The notes beneath the pieces were generated by a model. That model was not told the DNA's origin. It saw only the letters and a program-made list of their open reading frames with translations, and did not search any database. From Gordius sp. MW1 (taxonomy: Eukaryota > Nematomorpha > Gordioida > Gordea > Gordiidae): a stretch of 64,000 nt of DNA. The stretch's first letter is position 1. The number at the start of each line of letters is the position of its first letter. This document shows, one piece after another, positions 36,101 through 47,862 of the stretch. The DNA is taken from the NCBI GenBank assembly GCA_964036665.1, contig OZ038533.1:10500413-10564412 (forward strand). The letters run 5' to 3'. The position numbers and the translations under genes were made by a program.

Positions 36101-38516
36101 AAAATATGTGAAAAATTTTGAGGTAAAAATATTTATTTTTTTCAATTCTATGTGATGAAAAAATATATAAGAGAAAGCCAATTCGAGAATCCTATTCTCA
36201 TCGATTGACTTCCGAAAAGAGGTTTTAAGCTGCGAGAACTATCATTTTGACAAAAGACAACGTTTTATTGTTGAGATTAGTTTGTTGTATCGCAACGTGA
36301 GTGCTTAATTTTTGAAAACTGCTCTATGCCATCATGATTTCAAAGTAATAGTTTTTAGATTCTGATAAATTTTTAATTGGGATCATAGAAACCACGAACG
36401 ACAACTTTCATCGGATGAAACGGTTCAAAGAAAAATATGTGAAAAATTTTGAGGTAAAAATATTTATTTCGATTCTATGTGGAAGAGCGTAAAAAAATAT
36501 ATAAAAGAAAGCCAATTTGAGAATCCTATTCTCCTCGATTGACTTCCGAAAAGAGGTTTTAAGCTGCGAGAACTATCATTTTGACAAAAGACAACGTTTT
36601 ATTGTTGCGATTAGTTTGTTGTATCGCAACGTGAGTGCTTAATTTTTAAAAATGGCTCTATGCGATCATGATTTCAAAGTAATAGTTTTCAGATTCTGAT
36701 AAATTTTTACTTGAGATCAGAGAAACCACGTCTGAAAACGACAACTTTCATCGGATGAATACGGTTCAAAGAAAAATATGTGAAAAATTTTGAGGTAAAA
36801 ATATTTATTTTTTTCAATTCTATGTGAAAGAGCATAAAAAAATATATAAAAGTAAGCCAATTTGAGAATCCTATTATCCTCGATTGACTTCCGAAAAGAG
36901 GTTTTAAGCTGCGAGAACTATCATTTTGACAAAAGACAACGTTTTATTGTTGCGATTAGTTTGTTGTATCGCAACGTGAGTGCTTAATTTTTCAAAAATG
37001 CACTATGCGGTCATGATTTCAAAGTAATAGTTTTCTGATTCTGATAAATTTTTACTTTTTATCATCGAAACCACGTCTGAAAACGACAACTTTCATGGGA
37101 TGCATACGGTTGAAAGAAAAATATGTGAAAAATTTTGAGGTAAAAATATTTATTTTTTTCGATTCTATGTGAAAGAGCATGAAAAAATATATAAAAGTAA
37201 GCCAATTTGAGAATCCTATTATCCTCGATTGACTTCCGAAAAGAGGTTTTAAGCTGCGAGAACTATCATTTTGACAAAAGGCAACGTTTTATTGTTGCGA
37301 TTAGTTTGTTGTATCGCAACGTGAGTGCTTAATTTTTCAAAAATGCACTATGCGATCATGATTTCAAAGTAATAGTTTTCTGATTCTGATAAATTTTTAC
37401 TTTTTATCATCGAAACCACGTCTGAAAACGACAACTTTCATCGGATGCATACGGTTGAAAGAAAAATATGTGAGAAATTTTTAGGTAAAAATATTTATTT
37501 TTTTCGATTCTATGTGAAAGAGCATGAAAAAATATATAAAAGTAAGACAATTTGAGAATCCTATTATCCTCGATTGACTTCCGAAAAGAGGTTTTAAGCT
37601 GCGAGAACTATCATTTTGACAAAAGACAACGTTTTATTGTTGCGACTAGTTTGTTGTATCGCAACGTGAGTGCTTAATTTTTCAAAAATGCACTATGCGA
37701 TCATGATTTCAAAGTAATAGTTTTCTGATTCTGATAAATTTTTACTTGAGATCATAGAAACCACGTCTGAAAACGACAACTTTCATCGGATGAATACGGT
37801 TCAAAGAAAAATATGTGAAAAATTTTGAGGTAAAAATATTAATTTTTTTCAATTCTATGTGAAAGAGCATGAAAAAATATATAAAAGTAAGCCAATTTGA
37901 GAATCCTATTATCCTCGATTGATTTCTGAAAAGAGGTTTTAAGCTGCGAGAACTATCATTTTGACAAAAGACAACGTTTTATTGTTGCGATTAGTTTGTT
38001 GTATAGCAACGTGAGTGCTTAATTTTTAAAAATGGCTCTATGCGATCATGATTTCAAAGTAATAGTTTTCTGATTCTGATAAATTTTTACTTGAGATCAT
38101 AGAAACCACGTCTGAAAACGACAACTTTCATCGGATGAATATGGTTCAAAGAAAAATATGTGAAAAATTTTGAGGTAAAAATATTTATTTTTTTCAATTC
38201 TATGTGATGAAAAAATATATAAAAGAAAGCCAATTTGAGAATCCTATTCTCCTCGATTGACTTCCGAAAAGAGGTTTTAAGCTGCGAGAACTATCATTTT
38301 GACAAAAGACAACGTTTTATTGTTTAGATTAGTTTGTTGTATCGCAACGTGAGTGCTTAATTTTTGAAAACTGCTCTATGCCATCATGATTTCAAAGTAA
38401 TAGTTTTTAGATTCTGATAAATTTTTAATTGGGATCATAGAAACCACGAACGACAACTTTCATCGGATGAAACGGTTCAAAGAAAAATATGTGAAAAATT
38501 TTGAGGTAAAAATATT
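33101..38516 (+). repeat. 18-monomer-register block, copy 1 (5,416 bp)
   Basis: Sixteen monomers (anchors 33122 to 38271) match those at 39292 to 44441, every one at exactly 6,170 bp, with no length difference. Shared rare marks include CATAGTAACC, TTACTGAGATC (34,312), TTTGATCGG, GCATACAGTTG with GTGTAAGAGC, GCTCTAAGCG, CCAATTCGAG with ATTCTCATCG, TTTCATGGGATG, AAAGGCAACG, and GATTTCTG with GTATAGCAACG. I saw no mismatch in the lines I compared. The edges are single diagnostic bases at 33,100 (A versus C at 39,270) and 38,517 (A versus T at 44,687). Confidence 0.9.
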
Positions 38517-39270
38517 AATTTTTTTCAATTCTATGTGAAAGAGCATAAAAAAATATATAAAAGTAAGCCAATTTGAGAATCCTATTATCCTCGATTGACT
38601 TCCGAAAAGAGGTTTTAAGCTGCGAGAACTATCATTTTGACAAAAGACAACGTTTTATTGTTGCGATTAGTTTGTTGTATCGCAACGTGAGTGCTAAATT
38701 TTTCAAAAATGCACTATGCGGTCATGATTTCAAAGTAATAGTTTTCTGATTCTGATAAATTTTTACTTGGGATCATAGAAACCACGTCTGAAAACGACAA
38801 CTTTCATCGGATGAATACGGTTCAAAGAAAAATATGTGAAAAATTTTGAGGTAAAAATATTTATTTTTTTCAATTCTATATGAAAGAGCATGAAAAAATA
38901 TATAAAAGTAAGCCAATTTGAGAATCCTATTATCCTCGATTGATTTCTGAAAAGAGGTTTTAAGCTGCGAGAACTATCATTTTGACAAAAGACAACGTTT
39001 TATTGTTGCGATTAGTTTGTTGTATAGCAACGTGAGTGCTTAATTTTTAAAAATGGCTCTATGCGATCATGATTTCAAAGTAATAGTTTTCTGATTCTGA
39101 TAAATTTTTACTTGAGATCATAGAAACCACGTCTGAAAACGACAACTTTCATCGGATGAATATGGTTCAAAGAAAAATATGTGAAAAATTTTGAGGTAAA
39201 AATATTTATTTTTTTCAATTCTATGTGATGAAAAAATATATAAAAGAAAGCCAATTTGAGAATCCTATTC
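38517..39270 (+). repeat. Linker between the two 18-monomer copies
   Basis: About two monomers. The one anchored at 38609 is a copy of 33467 (TATTAATTTTTTTC before it, GTGCTAAATTTTTC, GCGGTCATG). The one at 38954 is a copy of 37933, three monomers upstream (GATTTCTG, GTATAGCAACG, GAATATGG, GTGATGAAAAAA). The linker is therefore built entirely from members of the adjacent copy, as unequal exchange in another register would leave. Confidence 0.83.
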
Positions 39271-42200
39271 TCCTCGATTGACTTCCGAAAAGAGGTTTTA
39301 AGCTGCGAGAACTATCATTTTGACAAAAGACAACGTTTTATTGTTGCGATTAGTTTGTTGTATCGCAACGTGAGTGCTTAATTTTTAAAAATGGCTCTAT
39401 GCGATCATGATTTCAAAGTAATAGTTTTCAGATTCTGATAAATTTTTACTTGAGATCATAGTAACCACGTCTGAAAACGACAACTTTCATCGGATGAATA
39501 CGGTTCAAAGAAAAATATGTGAAAAATTTTGAGGTAAAAATATTAATTTTTTTCAATTCTATGTGAAAGAGCATAAAAAAATATATAAAAGTAAGCCAAT
39601 TTGAGAATCCTATTATCCTCGATTGACTTCCGAAAAGAGGTTTTAAGCTGCGAGAACTATCATTTTGACAAAAGACAACGTTTTATTGTTGCGATTAGTT
39701 TGTTGTATCGCAACGTGAGTGCTAAATTTTTCAAAAATGCACTATGCGGTCATGATTTCAAAGTAATAGTTTTCTGATTCTGATAAATTTTTACTTGGGA
39801 TCATAGAAACCACGTCTGAAAACGACAACTTTCATCGGATGAATACGGTTCAAAGAAAAATATGTGAAAAATTTTGAGGTAAAAATATTTATTTTTTTCA
39901 ATTCTATATGAAAGAGCATGAAAAAATATATAAAAGTAAGCCAATTTGAGAATCCTATTATCCTCGATTGACTTCCGAAAAGAGGTTTTAAGCTGCGAGA
40001 ACTATCATTTTGACAAAAGACAACGTTTTATTGATGCGATTAATATGTTGTATCGCAACGTGAGTGCTTAATTTTTCAAAAATGCACTAAGCGATCATGA
40101 TTTCAAAGTAATAGTTTTCTGATTCTGATAAATTTTTACTTTTTATCATCGAAACCACGTCTGAAAACGACAACTTTCATCGGATGCATACGGTTCAAAG
40201 AAAAATATGTGAAAAATTTTGAGGTAAAAATATTTATTTTTTTCGATTCTATGTGAAAGAGCATGAAAAAATATATAAAAGTAAGACAATTTGAGAATCC
40301 TATTATCCTTGATTGACTTCCGAAAAGAGGTTTTAAGCTGCGAGAACTATCATTTTGACAAAAGACAACGTTTTATTGTTGCGACTAGTTTGTTGTATCG
40401 CAACGTGAGTGCTTAATTTTTCAAAAATGCACTATGCGATCATGATTTCAAAGTAATAGTTTTCTGATTCTGATAAATTTTTACTGAGATCATAGAAACC
40501 ACGTCTGAAAACGACAACTTTGATCGGATGAATACGGTTCAAAGAAAAATATGTGAAAAATTTTGAGGTAAAAATATTAATTTTTTTCAATTCTATGTGA
40601 AAGAGCATGAAAAAATATATAAAAGTAAGCCAATTTGAGAATCCTATTATCCTCGATTGACTTCTGAAAAGAGGTTTTAAGCTGCGAGAACTATCATTTT
40701 GACAAAAGACAACGTTTTATTGTTGCGATTAGTTTGTTGTATCGCAACGTGAGTGCTTAATTTTTCAAAAATGCACTATGCGGTCATGATTTCAAAGTAA
40801 TAGTTTTCTGATTCTGATAAATTTTTACTTGGGATCATAGAAACCACGTCTGAAAACGACAACTTTCATCGGATGAATACCGTTCAAAGAAAAATATGTG
40901 AAAAATTTTGAGGTAAAAATATTTATTTTTTTCAATTCTATGTGAAAGAGCATAAAAAAATATATAAAAGTAAGCCAATTTGAGAATCCTATTATCCTCG
41001 ATTGACTTCCGAAAAGAGGTTTTAAGCTGCGAGAACTATCATTTTGACAAAAGACAACGTTTTATTGTTGCGATTAGTTTGTTGTATCGCAACGTGAGTG
41101 CTTAATTTTTCAAAAATGCACTATGCGGTCATGATTTCAAAGTAATAGTTTTCTGATTCTGATAAATTTTTACTTTTTATCATCGAAACCACGTCTGAAA
41201 ACGACAACTTTCATCGGATGCATACAGTTGAAAGAAAAATATGTGAAAAATTTTGAGGTAAAAATATTTATTTTTTTCGATTCTATGTGTAAGAGCATGA
41301 AAAAATATATAAAAGTAAGCCAATTTGAGAATCCTATTATCCTCGATTGACTTCCGAAAAGAGGTTTTAAGCTGCGAGAACTATCATTTTGACAAAAGAC
41401 AACGTTTTATTGTTGCGATTAGTTTGTTGTATCGCAACGTGAGTGCTTAATTTTTCAAAAATGCACTATGCGATCATGATTTCAAAGTAATAGTTTTCTG
41501 ATTCTGATAAATTTTTACTTTTTATCATCGAAACCACGTCTGAAAACGACAACTTTCATCGGATGCATACGGTTGAAAGAAAAATATGTGAGAAATTTTG
41601 AGGTAAAAATATTTATTTTTTTCGATTCTATGTGAAAGAGCATGAAAAAATATATAAAAGTAAGACAATTTGAGAATCCTATTATCCTCGATTGACTTCC
41701 GAAAAGAGGTTTTAAGCTGCGAGAACTATCATTTTGACAAAAGACAACGTTTTATTGTTGCGACTAGTTTGTTGTATCGCAACGTGAGTGCTTAATTTTT
41801 CAAAAATGCACTATGCGATCATGATTTCAAAGTAATAGTTTTCTGATTCTGATAAATTTTTACTTGAGATCATAGAAACCACGTCTGAAAACGACAACTT
41901 TCATCGGATGAATACGGTTCAAAGAAAAATATGTGAAAAATTTTGAGGTAAAAATATTAATTTTTTTCAATTCTATGTGAAAGAGCATGAAAAAATATAT
42001 AAAAGTAAGCCAATTTGAGAATCCTATTATCCTCGATTGACTTCTGAAAAGAGGTTTTAAGCTGCGAGAACTATCATTTTGACAAAAGACAACGTTTTAT
42101 TGTTGCGATTAGTTTGTTGTATCGCAACGTGAGTGCTTAATTTTTAAAAATGGCTCTAAGCGATCATGATTTCAAAGTAATAGTTTTCTGATTCTGATAA

Positions 42201-44686
42201 ATTTTTACTTGAGATCATAGAAACCACGTCTGAAAACGACAACTTTCATCGGATGAATACGGTTCAAAGAAAAATATGTGAAAAATTTTGAGGTAAAAAT
42301 ATTTATTTTTTTCAATTCTATGTGATGAAAAAATATATAAGAGAAAGCCAATTCGAGAATCCTATTCTCATCGATTGACTTCCGAAAAGAGGTTTTAAGC
42401 TGCGAGAACTATCATTTTGACAAAAGACAACGTTTTATTGTTGAGATTAGTTTGTTGTATCGCAACGTGAGTGCTTAATTTTTGAAAACTGCTCTATGCC
42501 ATCATGATTTCAAAGTAATAGTTTTTAGATTCTGATAAATTTTTAATTGGGATCATAGAAACCACGAACGACAACTTTCATCGGATGAAACGGTTCAAAG
42601 AAAAATATGTGAAAAATTTTGAGGTAAAAATATTTATTTCGATTCTATGTGGAAGAGCGTAAAAAAATATATAAAAGAAAGCCAATTTGAGAATCCTATT
42701 CTCCTCGATTGACTTCCGAAAAGAGGTTTTAAGCTGCGAGAACTATCATTTTGACAAAAGACAACGTTTTATTGTTGCGATTAGTTTGTTGTATCGCAAC
42801 GTGAGTGCTTAATTTTTAAAAATGGCTCTATGCGATCATGATTTCAAAGTAATAGTTTTCAGATTCTGATAAATTTTTACTTGAGATCAGAGAAACCACG
42901 TCTGAAAACGACAACTTTCATCGGATGAATACGGTTCAAAGAAAAATATGTGAAAAATTTTGAGGTAAAAATATTTATTTTTTTCAATTCTATGTGAAAG
43001 AGCATAAAAAAATATATAAAAGTAAGCCAATTTGAGAATCCTATTATCCTCGATTGACTTCCGAAAAGAGGTTTTAAGCTGCGAGAACTATCATTTTGAC
43101 AAAAGACAACGTTTTATTGTTGCGATTAGTTTGTTGTATCGCAACGTGAGTGCTTAATTTTTCAAAAATGCACTATGCGGTCATGATTTCAAAGTAATAG
43201 TTTTCTGATTCTGATAAATTTTTACTTTTTATCATCGAAACCACGTCTGAAAACGACAACTTTCATGGGATGCATACGGTTGAAAGAAAAATATGTGAAA
43301 AATTTTGAGGTAAAAATATTTATTTTTTTCGATTCTATGTGAAAGAGCATGAAAAAATATATAAAAGTAAGCCAATTTGAGAATCCTATTATCCTCGATT
43401 GACTTCCGAAAAGAGGTTTTAAGCTGCGAGAACTATCATTTTGACAAAAGGCAACGTTTTATTGTTGCGATTAGTTTGTTGTATCGCAACGTGAGTGCTT
43501 AATTTTTCAAAAATGCACTATGCGATCATGATTTCAAAGTAATAGTTTTCTGATTCTGATAAATTTTTACTTTTTATCATCGAAACCACGTCTGAAAACG
43601 ACAACTTTCATCGGATGCATACGGTTGAAAGAAAAATATGTGAGAAATTTTTAGGTAAAAATATTTATTTTTTTCGATTCTATGTGAAAGAGCATGAAAA
43701 AATATATAAAAGTAAGACAATTTGAGAATCCTATTATCCTCGATTGACTTCCGAAAAGAGGTTTTAAGCTGCGAGAACTATCATTTTGACAAAAGACAAC
43801 GTTTTATTGTTGCGACTAGTTTGTTGTATCGCAACGTGAGTGCTTAATTTTTCAAAAATGCACTATGCGATCATGATTTCAAAGTAATAGTTTTCTGATT
43901 CTGATAAATTTTTACTTGAGATCATAGAAACCACGTCTGAAAACGACAACTTTCATCGGATGAATACGGTTCAAAGAAAAATATGTGAAAAATTTTGAGG
44001 TAAAAATATTAATTTTTTTCAATTCTATGTGAAAGAGCATGAAAAAATATATAAAAGTAAGCCAATTTGAGAATCCTATTATCCTCGATTGATTTCTGAA
44101 AAGAGGTTTTAAGCTGCGAGAACTATCATTTTGACAAAAGACAACGTTTTATTGTTGCGATTAGTTTGTTGTATAGCAACGTGAGTGCTTAATTTTTAAA
44201 AATGGCTCTATGCGATCATGATTTCAAAGTAATAGTTTTCTGATTCTGATAAATTTTTACTTGAGATCATAGAAACCACGTCTGAAAACGACAACTTTCA
44301 TCGGATGAATATGGTTCAAAGAAAAATATGTGAAAAATTTTGAGGTAAAAATATTTATTTTTTTCAATTCTATGTGATGAAAAAATATATAAAAGAAAGC
44401 CAATTTGAGAATCCTATTCTCCTCGATTGACTTCCGAAAAGAGGTTTTAAGCTGCGAGAACTATCATTTTGACAAAAGACAACGTTTTATTGTTTAGATT
44501 AGTTTGTTGTATCGCAACGTGAGTGCTTAATTTTTGAAAACTGCTCTATGCCATCATGATTTCAAAGTAATAGTTTTTAGATTCTGATAAATTTTTAATT
44601 GGGATCATAGAAACCACGAACGACAACTTTCATCGGATGAAACGGTTCAAAGAAAAATATGTGAAAAATTTTGAGGTAAAAATATT
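39271..44686 (+). repeat. 18-monomer-register block, copy 2 (5,416 bp)
   Basis: This repeats 33,101-38,516 without any length change. It preserves every private mark I checked, including three short monomers produced by independent small deletions (338, 334 and 338 bp at anchors 42051, 42389 and 44103). The lack of visible divergence implies a recent duplication, ongoing homogenisation, or an assembly that used one copy twice. Confidence 0.9.
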
Positions 44687-47600
44687 TATTTCGATTCTAT
44701 GTGGAAGAGCGTAAAAAAATATATAAAAGAAATCCAATTTGAGAATCCTATTCTCCTCGATTGACTTCCGAAAAGAGGTTTTAAGCTGCGAGAACTATCA
44801 TTTTGACAAAAGACAACGTTTTATTGTTGCGATTAGTTTGTTGTATCGCAACGTGAGTGCTTAATTTTTAAAAATGGCTCTATGCGATCATGATTTCAAA
44901 GTAATAGTTTTCAGATTCTGATAAATTTTTACTTGGGATCAGAGAAACCACGTCTGAAAACGACAACTTTCATCGGATGAATACGGTTCAAAGAAAAATA
45001 TGTGAAAAATTTTGAGGTAAAAATATTTATTTTTTTCAATTCTATATGAAAGAGCATGAAAAATATATAAAAGTAAGCCAATTTGAGAATCCTATTATCC
45101 TCGATTGACTTCCGAAAAGAGGTTTTAAGCTGCGAGAACTATCATTTTGACAAAAGACAACGTTTTATTGATGCGATTAATATGTTGTATCGCAACGTGA
45201 GTGCTTAATTTTTCAAAAATGCACTATGCGGTCATGATTTCAAAGTAATAGTTTTCTGATTCTGATAAATTTTTACTTTTTATCATCGAAACCACGTCTG
45301 AAAACGACATCGGATGCATACGGTTGAAAGAAAAATATGTGAAAAATTTTGAGGTAAAAATATTTATTTTTTTCGATTCTATGTGAAAGAGCATGAAAAA
45401 ATATATAAAAGTAAGCCAATTTGAGAATCCTATTATCCTCGATTGACTTCCGAAAAGAGGTTTTAAGCTGCGAGAACTATCATTTTGATAAAAGACAACG
45501 TTTTATTGTTGCGATTAGTTTGTTGTATCGCAACGTGAGTGCTTAATTTTTGAAAATGGCTCTATGCGATCATGATTTCAAAGTAATAGTTTTTAGATTC
45601 TGATAAATTTTTACTTGGGATCATAGAAACCACGTCTGAAAACGACAACTTTCATCGGATGAATACGGTTCAAAGAAAAATATGTGAAAAATTTTGAGGT
45701 AAAAATATTTATTTTTTTCAATTCTATGTGAAAGAGCATAAAAAAATATATAAAAGAAAGCCAATTTGAGAATCTTATTATCCTCGATTGACTTCCGAAA
45801 AGAGGTTTTAAGCTGCGAGAACTATCATTTTGACAAAAGACAACGTTTTATTGTTGCGATTAGTTTGTTGTATCGCAACGTGAGTGCTTAATTTTTCAAA
45901 AATGCACTATGCGGTCATGATTTCAAAGTAATAGTTTTCTGATTCTGATAAATTTTTACTTTTTATCATCGAAACCACGTCTGAAAACGACAACTTTCAT
46001 CGGATGCATACAGTTAAGAAAAATATATGAAAAATTTTGAGGTAAAAATATTTATTTTTTTCGATTCTATGTGTAAGAGCATGAAAAAATATATAGAAGT
46101 AAGCCAATTTGAGAATCCTATTATCCTCGATTGACTTCCGAAAAGAGGTTTTAAGCTGCGAGAACTATCATTTTGACAAAAGACAACGTTTTATTGTTGC
46201 GACTAGTTTGTTGTATCGCAACGTGAGTGCTTAATTTTTCAAAAATGCACTATGCGATCATGATTTCAAAGTAATAGTTTTCTGATTCTGATAAATTTTT
46301 ACTTGAGATCATAGAAACCACGTCTGAAAACGACAACTTTCATTGGATCAATACGGTTCAAAGAAAAATATGTGAAAAATTTTGAGGTAAAAATATTAAT
46401 TTTTTTCGATTCTATGTGTAAGAGCATGAAAAAATATATAGAAGTAAGCCAATTTGAGAATCCTATTATCCTCGATTGACTTCCGAAAAGAGGTTTTAAG
46501 CTGCGAGAACTATCATTTTGACAAAAGACAACGTTTTATTGTTGCGATTAGTTTGTTGTATCGCAACGTGAGTGCTTAATTTTTCAAAAATGCACTATGC
46601 GATCATGATTTCAAAGTAATAGTTTTCTGATTCTGATAAATTTTTACTTTTTATCATCGAAACCACGTCTGAAAACGACAACTTTCATCGGATGAAAACG
46701 GTTCAAAGAAAAATATGTGAAAAATTTTGAGGTAAAAATATTTATTTTTTTCAATTCTATGTGAAAGAGCATGAAAAAATATATAAAAGAAAGCCAATTT
46801 GAGAATCCTATTCTCCTCGATTGACTTCCGAAAAGAGGTTTTAAGCTGCGAGAACTATCATTTTGACAAAAGACAACGTTTTATTGTTTAGATTAGTTTG
46901 TTGTATCGCAACGTGAGTGCTTAATTTTTGAAAACTGCTCTATGCCATCATGATTTCAAAGTAATAGTTTTTAGATTCTGATAAATTTTTAATTGGGATC
47001 ATAGAAACCACGAACGACAACTTTCATCGGATGAAACGGTTCAAAGAAAAATATGTGAAAAATTTTGAGGTAAAAATATTTATTTTTTTCGATTCTATGT
47101 GGAAGAGCGTAAAAAAATATATAAAAGTAAGCCAATTTGAGAATCCTATTATCCTCGATTGACTTCCGCAAAGAAGTTTTAAGCTGCGAGAATTATCATT
47201 TTGACAAAAGACAACGTTTTATGGTTGCGATTAGTTTGTTGTATCGCAACGTGAGTGATTAATTTTTGAAAATGGCTCTATGCGATCATGATTTCATAGT
47301 AATAGTTTTCAGATTCTGATAAATTTTTACTTGGGATCATAGAAACCACGTCTGAAAACGACAACTTTCATCGGATGAATACGGTTCAAAGAAAAATATG
47401 TGAAAAATTTTGAGGTAAAAATATTATTTTTTTTCAATTCTATGTGAAAGAGCATGAAAAAATATATAAAAGTAAGCCAATTTGAGAATCCTATTATCCT
47501 CGATTGACTTCTGAAAAGAGGTTTTAAGCTGCGAGAACTATCATTTTGACAAAAGACAACGTTTTATTGTTGCGATTAGTTTGTTGTATCGCAACGTGAG

Positions 47601-47862
47601 TGCTTAATTTTTAAAAATGGCTCTATGCGATCATGATTTCAAAGTAATAGTTTTCTGATTCTGATAAATTTTTACTTGAGATCATAGAAACCACGTCTGA
47701 AAACGACAACTTTCATCGGATGAATACGGTTCAAAGAAAAATATGTGAAAAATTTTGAGGTAAAAATATTTATTTTTTTCAATTCTATGTGAAAGAGCAT
47801 GAAAAAATATATAAAAGAAAGCCAATTTGAGAATCCTATTCTCCTCGATTGACTTCCGAAAA
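44687..47862 (+). repeat. Mixed segment recurring ~13-14 kb downstream
   Basis: 44,441-45,370 corresponds to 57,449-58,378 at 13,008 bp (shared AGAAATCCAATTTG, GAAAAATATATAAAAG and CGACATCGG). The monomers at 45457-46145 correspond to 59486-60175 at about 14,029 bp. 46,986-48,335 corresponds to 60,286-61,635 at 13,300 bp (shared GTGAGTGATTAATT and CCGCAAAGAAG). Differences include GGTTGCG near 47,223 and ATTATTTTTTTTC near 47,424. The segment holds no steady unit of its own. Confidence 0.82.

Noticed and set aside
37478-37486. TTAGG-like telomeric motif at TTTTTAGGTAAA
   Set aside because: It is an isolated point change of TTTTGAGGTAAA, repeated only where the monomer was copied (43,650) and arising again near 54,597. 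There is no tandem TTAGG run.
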